From NCBI GenBank assembly GCA_040878185.1, contig JBBDMS010000050.1, positions 1 to 64,000 on the forward strand: a stretch of 64,000 nucleotides of DNA, in the 5' to 3' direction. Below are positions 42,051-50,034 of the stretch, piece by piece; the first letter of the stretch is position 1, and each line of letters starts with the position of its first letter. The position numbers were made by a program, and so were the translations under genes. The stretch comes from JAWXBK01 sp040878185. GTDB taxonomy: Bacteria > Pseudomonadota > Alphaproteobacteria > Dongiales > Dongiaceae. The notes under the pieces are model-generated. The model was given only the letters and a program-made list of their open reading frames with translations. It was not told the DNA's origin and ran no database searches.

Positions 42051-42083
42051 AAATGTCCGCCGTGCGCGGGCAGGAGGCGACCG

Positions 42084-43280
42084 ATGACCCGGAACAAGAC
42101 CGACGCCAAAGCGTGGCGTCCCGCGACCCGTCTGGTGCATGGCGGCGTGCTGCGCTCCGAATTCATGGAGACCGCGGAGGCGATCTTTATGAACTCGGGC
42201 TATGTCTATTCCTCGGCCGAGGAGGCCGAAGCCGCGTTCGACAATTCGAAGCCGCGCTTCGTCTACTCGCGCTACGCCAATCCGACCGTGCAGATGTTCG
42301 AAGACCGCATGTCGCTGCTCGAAGGCGCGGAAGCCTGTCGCGCGACCGCGTCGGGCATGGCCGCGGTGTTTGCAGCTCTGATGTGTCAACTCCGGACCGG
42401 CGACCGGCTAGTCTCGTCCGACGCGTTGTTCGGTTCGTGCCATTTCATTGTGGCCGAAATCCTCCCGCGCTATGGCATCGAATGCGTGCTGGTCGACGGG
42501 CGCGATCTCGATGCGTGGAAGAAGGCGCTCGCGAAACCGGCCAAGGTCGTGTTCGTCGAAAGTCCGTCCAACCCCAGCCTGCGGCTGGTCGATCTGGCGG
42601 CGGTCTCCAAACTCGCGCACGAGGCCGGTGCGCGCGTCGTGGTCGACAACGTGTTTGCCTCGCCGCTGTTGCAGAAACCGCTCGAGCTCGGCGCCGACGT
42701 GGTCGTCTATTCCGCGACCAAGCATATCGATGGACAGGGCCGCGCGCTCGGCGGTGCGATCCTCGGCACACAGAAATTCGTGATCGACGAGCTGCAGCCC
42801 TTCTACCGCCATACCGGGCCGGCGCTCTCGCCGCTGAATGCCTGGATCTTCCTGAAGGGGCTCGAGACCATGCCGCTGCGCGTCGCGCATGCCAGCGCTA
42901 CGGCCTCGCATATCGCCGGCTTTCTCTCGACGCATCAGAAGATCGAACATGTGCTCTATCCCGGCCTCGCCTCGCATCCGCAGTTCGAGCTGGCGCGCCG
43001 CCAGATGTCGGCCGGCGGCACCGTGCTGTCGTTCGAGATTGCCGGCGGCAAGCAGGGCGCGTTCCGTTTCCTCAACGCGCTCAGGCTGGTGCTGATCTCG
43101 AACAACCTTGGCGATTCGAAATCGTTGGCGACCCATCCAGCTACCACGACCCATCAGCGCCTCGGCCCCGAGCTGCGCGCGCAGCAGGGGATTCCCGACG
43201 GGCTGGTGCGGCTCTCGGTCGGGCTCGAGGATGTCGTCGACCTCGAGGCCGATCTCGCCCAGGCGCTGGCCGCGGTATAA
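42084..43280 (+). CDS. metZ: O-succinylhomoserine sulfhydrylase
   Basis: This 398-residue PLP enzyme of the Cys/Met metabolism family incorporates sulfide into O-succinylhomoserine to give homocysteine. The PLP Lys213 is in YSATKHIDGQGRALGG; YSRYANPTVQMFEDRMSLLEGAE (in parts) and TGPALSPLNAWIFLKGLETMPLR are typical of MetZ. The ATG at 42084 follows AGGAGG (42072-42077) at 6 nt. It is controlled by the SAM-II riboswitch and terminator in its leader. MetX (9007) supplies the acylated homoserine. Confidence 0.94.
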   Translation: MTRNKTDAKAWRPATRLVHGGVLRSEFMETAEAIFMNSGYVYSSAEEAEAAFDNSKPRFVYSRYANPTVQMFEDRMSLLEGAEACRATASGMAAVFAALMCQLRTGDRLVSSDALFGSCHFIVAEILPRYGIECVLVDGRDLDAWKKALAKPAKVVFVESPSNPSLRLVDLAAVSKLAHEAGARVVVDNVFASPLLQKPLELGADVVVYSATKHIDGQGRALGGAILGTQKFVIDELQPFYRHTGPALSPLNAWIFLKGLETMPLRVAHASATASHIAGFLSTHQKIEHVLYPGLASHPQFELARRQMSAGGTVLSFEIAGGKQGAFRFLNALRLVLISNNLGDSKSLATHPATTTHQRLGPELRAQQGIPDGLVRLSVGLEDVVDLEADLAQALAAV

Positions 43281-43290
43281 TATCGGCCTC

Positions 43291-44151
43291 ATGGGGGCGG
43301 CGTCAGAAGCAGACCGGGAAACCGGCGAAGGGCTGTTGTTCGTCGGCGGCGCAATGCGCAGCGGCACGACGCTGGCGGCGCGATTGCTCACCTCGTCGGG
43401 CGACACCAATCCGCTTCTGGCCGAAAGCCAGTATCTCGGCGCGCTGCTCGATCTCGCCCCGCATTGGCAAAGCCAGTTCGACCTGTTCCTTGCCGATTAT
43501 TTCGCCGATCCCGCCGCGTTCGATGCATTCTCGCGCGACGTCGCGGCGCGATTTCTGGGCGTCGTGCGGGCGCGCTATCCGCAGGCGAAAAAACTCGTCC
43601 TGAAGCATCCCGAGACGACGCGGCGATTCCGACAGCTCGCCGGCTGGTTTCCACAGGCGCGCTTCGTCGTCACCGTGCGCGACCCGCGTGACACGATTGC
43701 CTCGATGGTTGCGGTCGGCGAGCGTCTCGCCGCGAAGGGCGAACGGGGATCGCTGGCGGCATTCGGGCGCGATATGGCGAAGTTCTGCGATGTTTTTCGC
43801 GGCTACTATGCTGACACGTTCCGCGACATGGAATTGTTCGAGGGCCGCATGTTGATCCTGCGCTATGAGGATCTGGTCGCGAACCGCAACGACGTGATCG
43901 GTGAACTTGCGCGCTTTGCCGATCTGCGTATCGATGCGGCGCGGCTTGCCGATGCGTCGTTCTGGCAGGAGGGATCCAACTGGAGCCGTCAGCGCGGTAG
44001 CGACTATGCCGGTGCGTTCTGGTCGCCCGACTGGGTCGGTGCCGTGACCGAGGCGCCGGTCGGTCGCTATCGCGAGCGGCTCGATGCCGCGGAGATCGAC
44101 GAGATCGAACGCCGCTGCGCCGATTTCGCGAAACTCTTTCGCTACTGGTGA
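43291..44151 (+). CDS. Sulfotransferase-fold protein (first of two)
   Basis: This is a 286-residue PAPS-dependent sulfotransferase-family protein. The 5'-phosphosulfate loop is FVGGAMRSGTTLAARLL (about residues 16-32) and the 3'-phosphate block is RFVVTVRDPRDTIASMVAVGERL, followed by MLILRYEDLVANRNDVIGELARF. Acceptor unknown. It starts 10 bp after the metZ stop and may be cotranscribed, thus possibly under the same SAM control; sulfur metabolism links the two only loosely. Length is normal. Confidence 0.82.
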   Translation: MGAASEADRETGEGLLFVGGAMRSGTTLAARLLTSSGDTNPLLAESQYLGALLDLAPHWQSQFDLFLADYFADPAAFDAFSRDVAARFLGVVRARYPQAKKLVLKHPETTRRFRQLAGWFPQARFVVTVRDPRDTIASMVAVGERLAAKGERGSLAAFGRDMAKFCDVFRGYYADTFRDMELFEGRMLILRYEDLVANRNDVIGELARFADLRIDAARLADASFWQEGSNWSRQRGSDYAGAFWSPDWVGAVTEAPVGRYRERLDAAEIDEIERRCADFAKLFRYW

Positions 44152-44158
44152 CTTTCGT

Positions 44159-44509
44159 TCAGTTCTGCCAGCGGCCGAAGATAAAGAACGCCGCACCGAC
44201 CAGGCAGAGAAATCCGGCGGCATGGTTCCAGCGGATCGGTTCGCCGAGATACATGACCGAGAACGCGGCGAAGACCAGCAGCGTCACGATTTCCTGAATC
44301 GTCTTCAGTTCGGCGGCGGAATAATAACCGTGCCCGATGCGGTTCGCCGGCACTGCCAGCCAGTACTCGAAGAACGCGATGCCCCAGCTCGCCATCACGA
44401 CGAGATAGAGCGGCGTCGCCTTGAACTTGAGATGACCGTACCAGGCAAAGGTCATGAAGATGTTCGAGGCGAGCAGCATCAGGATCGGCAGGAAAGCTTC
44501 GCGGGGCAT
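44159..44509 (-). CDS. DUF486 (DMT-related) membrane protein
   Basis: This 116-residue four-helix membrane protein of the DUF486 family is a small relative of the drug/metabolite transporter superfamily: FLPILMLLASNIFMTFAWYGHLKF, LYLVVMASWGIAFFEYWLAVPANRIGH and KTIQEIVTLLVFAAFSVMYLGEPI are the conserved blocks. Probably dimeric; the substrate is unknown. It converges on the sulfotransferase gene with a 7-bp gap and is divergent from ecm, sharing the 128-bp region that contains the 44548 palindrome. Confidence 0.9.
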   Translation of the reverse strand: MPREAFLPILMLLASNIFMTFAWYGHLKFKATPLYLVVMASWGIAFFEYWLAVPANRIGHGYYSAAELKTIQEIVTLLVFAAFSVMYLGEPIRWNHAAGFLCLVGAAFFIFGRWQN

Positions 44510-44547
44510 CGGCGATCGGCTCCTTTCGGGCGCTGAACCGGCGGCTC

Positions 44548-44562
44548 TATTGCAGTGCAACA
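44548..44562 (+). promoter_or_regulatory. 15-bp palindrome upstream of ecm (candidate operator)
   Basis: TATTGCA-G-TGCAACA matches the ccr element at 39478 in 13 of 15 positions and keeps the full TTGCA-N-TGCAA inverted repeat. It lies 76-90 bp upstream of the ecm start. The common pattern is TATTGCA-R-TGCAAYA. A TTGATC and CTAAGC follow on the ecm strand. Confidence 0.65.
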
Positions 44563-44637
44563 TTGATCACCCTAAGCTGCCCGCCGCGCGAGGATGCGAG
44601 GCTGGCCGCTGGAAATCGGCGTGACCGGAGCGGGTGA

Positions 44638-46689
44638 ATGAGCCAGAAGCCGGGCGAAGGCAAGGGTCCGCAGGCGAGCAAGGCGGGGAGCGGGGCCGCA
44701 AAGGGCGCCGGCCCGACCGCCGAGCGGCCGTGGCTGATCCGCACCTATTCCGGGCACAGCTCGGCCGCCGCCTCGAACGCGCTCTATCGCACCAATCTCG
44801 CCAAGGGGCAGACGGGTCTCTCCGTCGCCTTCGATCTGCCGACCCAGACCGGTTACGACAGCGATCACGTGCTGGCGCGCGGCGAGGTCGGCAAGGTCGG
44901 CGTGCCGGTCTGCCATCTCGGCGACATGGCGACCCTGTTCGACGAGCTGCCGCTCGACCGGATGAACACTTCGATGACGATCAACGCGACGGCGCCGTGG
45001 CTGCTGGCGCTCTATGTCGCGCTCGCCGAAAAACGCGGGACCGATCGCAACGCGCTGCAGGGCACGGTGCAGAACGACATCGTGAAGGAATATCTCTCGC
45101 GCGGCACCTACATCTTTCCGCCGGCGCCGTCGATGCGGCTGGTCGCCGATACGATCGCCTTTGCCTGTCGCGAAGTGCCGCAATGGAATCCAACGAATGT
45201 CTGCTCCTACCATCTGCAGGAGGCCGGCGCGACGCCGCAGCAGGAACTAGCGTTCGCACTCGCGACCGCGATCGCCGTGCTCGATGCGGTGCAGGCCGGC
45301 GGTCAGATTCCCGATGACGAATTTCCGACCGTGTTCGGTCGCATGTCGTTCTTCGTCAATGCCGGGATCCGGCTGATCACCGAAATCTGCAAGATGCGCG
45401 CGTTCGTCGATCTGTGGGACGAAATCGGACGCGAGCGTTATGGCGTCACCGACGAGAAACTGCGGCGGTTCCGCTATGGCGTGCAGGTAAATTCGCTCGG
45501 TCTCACCGAACAGCAGCCCGAGAACAACGTCTATCGCATCCTGCTCGAGATGCTCGCGGTCGTGCTCTCGAAGAAAGCGCGGGCGCGCGCGGTGCAACTT
45601 CCGGCCTGGAACGAGGCGCTCGGCCTGCCGCGCCCCTGGGACCAGCAATGGTCGATCCGGTTGCAGCAGATCGTCGCATTCGAAACCGACATCCTCGAAT
45701 TCGGCGACATCTTCGACGGTTCGCCCGTGATCGAAGCAAAGGTCGCCTCGCTCAAGGAAGCGGCGAAATCCGAACTCGCGCGCATCGATGCGATGGGCGG
45801 TGCCGTCACCGCGGTCGAGAGCGGTTACATGAAACAGGCTTTGGTCGAATCGAATGCGCGACGGCTGGCCGCGATCGAGGCGGGTGAACAGACCGTCATC
45901 GGCGTCAACAAATTCACCGAGACCGAGCCATCGCCCCTCACATCATCCGACGATGGCGGGTTCCTCGCGATCGATGCGAAGGCCGAGGCGGAGCAGATCG
46001 AACGGCTGAACGAATGGCGCGGCAGCCGCGGTGGGAAGGCCGCCGCTGCGGCGCTCGCCGGTCTCGAGGCGGCGGCGAAGGAAGGCCGCAATGTCATGCC
46101 GGCCTCGGTCGAATGTGCGAAGGCGGGCGTTACCACCGGCGAATGGGGCGCCGCGTTGCGCGGCGTGTTCGGTGAATATCGTGCGCCGACCGGCGTCGGC
46201 CGCGCGATGGCATCCGGCAATGCCGGCGGGCTCGGCGCCTTACGCGAGCGGGTCGCCGCGGTTTCGGACCGCCTCGGCCGCCGGGTGAAGATGCTGGTCG
46301 GCAAGCCCGGGCTCGACGGCCATTCGAACGGTGCGGAACAGATTGCCGTGCGTGCGCGCGATGCCGGGTTCGAAGTCGTCTATGAGGGCATCCGCCTGAC
46401 GCCGGCCGAGATCGCGAACGCCGCGCTCGAAGAAGGCGTGCATGTCGTCGGCCTGTCGGTCCTGTCGGGCGGCCATCTGTCGCTGGTGACCGAGGTGGTC
46501 GCACTGCTGGCCAAACTCGGCATCGGCCATGTGCCGGTCGTCGTCGGCGGCATCATTCCGCCGGAGGATGCGGTGCAGTTGAAGGCGGCGGGCGTTGCCG
46601 CCGTCTACACGCCAAAGGATTACGACCTCACCGCGATCATGGACGACATTCTCGACATCGTGGATCGCGCCAACCGCGAGGCGGCGTGA
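44638..46689 (+). CDS. ecm: Ethylmalonyl-CoA mutase (MeaA)
   Basis: This 683-residue adenosylcobalamin-dependent mutase rearranges (2R)-ethylmalonyl-CoA to methylsuccinyl-CoA. The TIM-barrel part has RPWLIRTYSGHSSAAASNALYR, GLSVAFDLPTQTGYDSDH and MNTSMTINATAPWLLALYVALAE. The C-terminal B12 domain begins near residue 550 with the base-off motif KPGLDGHSNGAEQIAVRARDAG (D-x-H-x2-G) and LSVLSGGHLSLV. It is shorter than methylmalonyl-CoA mutase large subunits and matches the MeaA class. The N-terminal 28 residues are low-complexity Gly/Ala/Lys. A GFA-family gene overlaps its stop (GTGA). Confidence 0.95.
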   Translation: MSQKPGEGKGPQASKAGSGAAKGAGPTAERPWLIRTYSGHSSAAASNALYRTNLAKGQTGLSVAFDLPTQTGYDSDHVLARGEVGKVGVPVCHLGDMATLFDELPLDRMNTSMTINATAPWLLALYVALAEKRGTDRNALQGTVQNDIVKEYLSRGTYIFPPAPSMRLVADTIAFACREVPQWNPTNVCSYHLQEAGATPQQELAFALATAIAVLDAVQAGGQIPDDEFPTVFGRMSFFVNAGIRLITEICKMRAFVDLWDEIGRERYGVTDEKLRRFRYGVQVNSLGLTEQQPENNVYRILLEMLAVVLSKKARARAVQLPAWNEALGLPRPWDQQWSIRLQQIVAFETDILEFGDIFDGSPVIEAKVASLKEAAKSELARIDAMGGAVTAVESGYMKQALVESNARRLAAIEAGEQTVIGVNKFTETEPSPLTSSDDGGFLAIDAKAEAEQIERLNEWRGSRGGKAAAAALAGLEAAAKEGRNVMPASVECAKAGVTTGEWGAALRGVFGEYRAPTGVGRAMASGNAGGLGALRERVAAVSDRLGRRVKMLVGKPGLDGHSNGAEQIAVRARDAGFEVVYEGIRLTPAEIANAALEEGVHVVGLSVLSGGHLSLVTEVVALLAKLGIGHVPVVVGGIIPPEDAVQLKAAGVAAVYTPKDYDLTAIMDDILDIVDRANREAA

Positions 46690-47120
46690 GCGACACGACA
46701 TTCAAACCCATCGAAGGCGGCCCTATCGAAGGTGGGTGCCTCTGCGGCGCGCTGCGTTATCGCATTTCAATGGCGCCGACGGTCATCGACCTTTGCCATT
46801 GCTGGCAATGCCGCAAGGCATCGGGCGCACCGTTCATCGCCTGGATCGGCGTGCCGGCGGCGGGTTTTGCGTGGATCAAGGGCGAGCCCGCGCGATTTGA
46901 ATCCTCGCCGAACACCTGGCGTGACTTCTGCGGTCGCTGCGGTTCGCCGCTGGCGATGGCCGGCGGCGTGTCGCCCGGCCTGCTTGGCGTGACCGTGGGC
47001 AGTCTCGACGAGCCGGCACAGTTCACGCCGACGGATGAAGGCTGGACATCGCAGCGTTTGCCCTGGGCGCGGATTGCGCATCCGCTGACGAGCCACGACG
47101 AGGATCATCCGGGTTTCTGA
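46686..47120 (+). CDS. GFA (glutathione-dependent formaldehyde-activating) family protein
   Basis: This 144-residue protein of the GFA/CENP-V fold binds zinc through IEGGCLCGALRYRI, DLCHCWQCRKASGAPFIAW and TWRDFCGRCGSPLAM, giving the usual C-x-C, C-x-C-x2-C and C-x2-C sets. The founding member accelerates S-hydroxymethylglutathione formation, but most members have unknown substrates. It starts at GTG 46686 within the ecm stop (GTGA), so it is coupled to ecm; a direct role in the EMC pathway is not known. Confidence 0.88.
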   Translation: MSDTTFKPIEGGPIEGGCLCGALRYRISMAPTVIDLCHCWQCRKASGAPFIAWIGVPAAGFAWIKGEPARFESSPNTWRDFCGRCGSPLAMAGGVSPGLLGVTVGSLDEPAQFTPTDEGWTSQRLPWARIAHPLTSHDEDHPGF

Positions 47121-47153
47121 TCGGCCCCGGGCTCCGGCGGCGCCAAAACCTGC

Positions 47154-48035
47154 TTAACGCGCGTGGTCTATAAACTCTCCCCAGTTCGCGGGCACCCGTG
47201 CGCCGAATCGCTGCCGGCAGAAATCGTAGACCTCGCGGAAACAGTCGAGCCCCATCGCATGCTCGCTGCGTCCGATTACGGGCGCTGCGTCGCCCGCGTT
47301 GACGCGACGATCGAAATCCGCGGGTCGCGTTTCGACGCAGAGGAACCCGCACAAAGCCGCGATCGCACGTTCGTCGAACAATGTCTCGTAGAATCCGACA
47401 TGAATGTCCGCCGGGTCGAATGCGCCGAGCAGGCTCTCGATCGTCCGGTCGTAGCGCGAGCGGTCGGTGAAATGCGCGCTGAAGAGGGCGGCACGAAACG
47501 CATTAGCATCCGCCGGGCGCCCGTTCTCGCGCTCTTCCATCGCAAGCTGCGAGAGCAAACGGTCGATCGGATCGCGCATCAGGAAGACGATTTTCAGCGC
47601 GAGGCCCTGTTCGCCGAACAGTTCGCGGATGCGGCGGAACCCGTCCGCGCGGATCAGGCTGTAGGAGGGCGTGATCTCGCCGAGATGGCTCGCGCCCGCG
47701 GCTGCAAGCCGGTCGAAATAATCGAAATAAGCGCTCTCGTCGTGGTTCATGCGCACGCGATCGACCAGGTGCGAAAGCTCCTCCAGCTTCGCCGGATCGT
47801 TTGCGCTCGCACCCTCGATACCCGCCTGCGCGTTGCGCAGCATCGCCTCGAACGCACCGCCGAACGCGGCGCAGAGATCGGGCCGCAATTTCTGATCGAA
47901 GTAATGCAGTTCCTTGATCGGCGACATCGCGAACGCGCCGTGCCGGCGCAGATACTCATAGAGCCAGGTTGTGCCGGCCTTCTGCGCACCGACACCGAGA
48001 ACAAAGGTCTTGCCGGTGAGATTCGCGAAATTCAT
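47154..48035 (-). CDS. Sulfotransferase domain protein (second of two)
   Basis: This 293-residue protein is of the heparan-sulfate/NDST-like sulfotransferase class: PAPS loop FVLGVGAQKAGTTWLYEYLRRH (in parts) at about residues 12-31, SPIKELHYFDQKL, and the 3'-phosphate block LKIVFLMRDPIDRLLSQLAMEERENG near residue 150, followed by GFYETLFDE. It shares little with the other sulfotransferase at 43291. The acceptor, possibly an envelope glycan, is unknown. It converges on the GFA gene. Confidence 0.85.
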   Translation of the reverse strand: MNFANLTGKTFVLGVGAQKAGTTWLYEYLRRHGAFAMSPIKELHYFDQKLRPDLCAAFGGAFEAMLRNAQAGIEGASANDPAKLEELSHLVDRVRMNHDESAYFDYFDRLAAAGASHLGEITPSYSLIRADGFRRIRELFGEQGLALKIVFLMRDPIDRLLSQLAMEERENGRPADANAFRAALFSAHFTDRSRYDRTIESLLGAFDPADIHVGFYETLFDERAIAALCGFLCVETRPADFDRRVNAGDAAPVIGRSEHAMGLDCFREVYDFCRQRFGARVPANWGEFIDHAR

Positions 48036-48332
48036 GGGGCTGGTCCGCTGCTGCGCCCGCAGGAAGAGAGGGCTGGATGTAACCGAAACCCCCGACCTTC
48101 CCGCAGGATTGTTACGGCATCGGGACTGCTGGCGTAAACAATCCTGCTAATTGCTCCGCGGGCCGGCGGCAGCGCCGCCACCTGCTTGACGGCGCCCGGC
48201 GTCGGCGTAGGATTCCCGCCATGTATCGGCTCCCGGTGCGGATTCTTCGAATTAGCGGCCCGGCGCTCGTCTAGAGCGTCCGGGGGTTATCCCGCTTTTT
48301 CGTCAGGAATCCTCTCGTTCGGGAGCTTTTTC
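48036..48332. other. Divergent intergenic region with a long inverted repeat
   Basis: These 297 bp hold an inverted repeat: GCAGGATTGTTACG (48103-48116) and CGTAAACAATCCTGC (48133-48147), complementary except for one extra A, around a 16-nt loop. No T-run follows. A GGGAGC ribosome site precedes the ACT gene. No gene or clear promoter is visible otherwise. Confidence 0.55.
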
Positions 48333-48761
48333 ATGTCCGCTTTATCTTTAACCGTCGAGCCGGCATCGCGTCCGGCGCCGAGCCTCGCCGGCGATCGATC
48401 CGGGCCGTGCCGGCTCGCGAGCCTCGCCGACGCGCCTCTATCTATGCTGCGTCCGGAAGCGCCGGGGACCCTCCCCCGCGTCGCCTGCTTTGCCGTCCAG
48501 GCCGATGCCGATCCGGGCATCCTGCCGCGCGTGCTCGGTCTCTTCGCCAAACGGAGCCTCGTGCCCCATCGACTGACCGGCCATCGCGGCCGGCGCGACG
48601 ATGGCGCGCCGTCAGCCGGCCCCGATGATTGCGACGAGCTCGTCATCGATCTGCAGGTTTCCGGCCTCGATGCGGCGGGCGCCGAGTATCTCGCGCGCTG
48701 CCTGCGTGCGATCCCGGGTGTGGTCGCCGTGCTGACAGCGGAGAAGGCAATCTCTGAATGA
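48333..48761 (+). CDS. Orphan ACT-like domain protein
   Basis: This 142-residue protein has a low-complexity N-terminal 45 residues and then an ACT-like domain: ACFAVQADADPGILPRVLGLFAKRSLVPHRLTGH (in parts), ELVIDLQVSGLDAAGAEYLARCLRAIPGVVAVL. The pattern is closest to small regulatory ACT proteins such as acetolactate synthase small-subunit relatives. No biosynthetic partner is adjacent. The start at 48333 follows GGGAGC at 8 nt. Function unknown; amino-acid sensing is inferred from the fold. Confidence 0.65.
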   Translation: MSALSLTVEPASRPAPSLAGDRSGPCRLASLADAPLSMLRPEAPGTLPRVACFAVQADADPGILPRVLGLFAKRSLVPHRLTGHRGRRDDGAPSAGPDDCDELVIDLQVSGLDAAGAEYLARCLRAIPGVVAVLTAEKAISE

Positions 48762-48802
48762 ACGGCGCCGATTGAACGCGGCTGGCTAAGCAAAGCGCCC
48801 AA

Positions 48803-49936
48803 TCAGTTGTCGAGCGCGCGCTTCACCATGCGGTGGAAATGGTGGATGCCGTGCTCGGCGATGCCGCTGCGTTCGGGATCGACGATGATGCGGCCCTGCT
48901 TGTAGGTGCGCGAATGCAGGCCGCGCTGCACGGATTCGCAGAGGCCCGTATCTTCCGGCCCGAGCACGTCGCGCCCGTAGGCGAGGCGCGCGGGATCGCG
49001 CTCGGCCTTGTGGCCGTAGATATGCGCCCAGAAAACGCATTCCTCGACGCCGCGCGGCTGCACGACCGCGACCGAGAGCTGGGTGTCGCCCGGCAGCATG
49101 TTGAAAGTGATGTTTGGCCAGATATACCAGAACGCGGCATGCGTCACCGCCGCATCGGGCGAAAACTCGTAGGCGCTGTTCTTCGGCTTGGTGTTGAGGC
49201 CGAGCTGGCGCGACGCCTGGCCGATGATGTCGGTCTTGTACTCCGTCATCTCGATCATGTCGGCGAAAGCCGGATGCGCCTTCGGACAGTGATAGCATTC
49301 GACATAATTGTCGACCACGACCTTCCAGTTCGCCTTGGTCGTCGTGTCGCCGAACGTCGTCTCTTCGTACAGTTTCAGATTGTCGAAATCCGGAACATGC
49401 TGGCGCAGATCGTCCTCGAGCCAGCCATGCTGGTCCTTGAGCGACGCCGCATCCGGATCGAGATTGACGAACACGAATCCGGCCAGCGTCTCGACGCGGA
49501 TCGGCGTCAGCTGGAAATCCTCGACGTCGAAATCCTTCACATGCTTGCAGTTCGGCGCGGCGCGCAGGGTGCCCGCGAAATCGTAGGTCCAGGCATGATA
49601 GGGACAGGTGATCGCCGCCGCGCGCAGGCTGCCGGAATCTTTCAGCAGTTCATGGGCGCGGTGCAGGCAGACATTGTAATAGGCCTTGAGCTCGCCCGAG
49701 CGGTCGCGCAGCACGAACACCGGCTGATCGATGATGTAGCCGGTGATGTAGTCGCCGGGGTTGGCGAGCTGGCTCTTATGGCCGAGATACTGCCAGCTCT
49801 TGAAGAAGATCTTTTCGCGCTCGGCGCCATAGATCGCCGGGTCGATGTAATAGCGCGCCGGCAACGTCCAGGATCGCTCCGCATCCTCGGAAAGCGGCTT
49901 GTCGAAGGCGGGATAGATCACGTTTGCCGTTGCCAT
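48803..49936 (-). CDS. Rieske aromatic-ring-hydroxylating oxygenase, alpha subunit
   Basis: This 377-residue Rieske non-heme iron oxygenase carries the Rieske [2Fe-2S] ligands C90-x-H92 and C111-x2-H114 (NVCLHRAH, TCPYHAWTY). The catalytic iron site is NYVECYHCPKAHPAF with its two His, and a downstream carboxylate is expected near ERDPARL. It is similar in layout to oxygenases acting on choline-like or stachydrine-type substrates as well as aromatics, so substrate is open. No reductase or ferredoxin gene is adjacent. The ATG at 49936 follows GGAG at 7 nt. Confidence 0.87.
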   Translation of the reverse strand: MATANVIYPAFDKPLSEDAERSWTLPARYYIDPAIYGAEREKIFFKSWQYLGHKSQLANPGDYITGYIIDQPVFVLRDRSGELKAYYNVCLHRAHELLKDSGSLRAAAITCPYHAWTYDFAGTLRAAPNCKHVKDFDVEDFQLTPIRVETLAGFVFVNLDPDAASLKDQHGWLEDDLRQHVPDFDNLKLYEETTFGDTTTKANWKVVVDNYVECYHCPKAHPAFADMIEMTEYKTDIIGQASRQLGLNTKPKNSAYEFSPDAAVTHAAFWYIWPNITFNMLPGDTQLSVAVVQPRGVEECVFWAHIYGHKAERDPARLAYGRDVLGPEDTGLCESVQRGLHSRTYKQGRIIVDPERSGIAEHGIHHFHRMVKRALDN

Positions 49937-50034
49937 GGTCGGTCTCCCCGGAAGCTTGCACCGTCGAGCAAAGAAGAAACTAGCGCCCGCGGCCAAGTGC
50001 TGTCCAGCAAGCCCCCGCGCTTCAGAGGCGAGGC

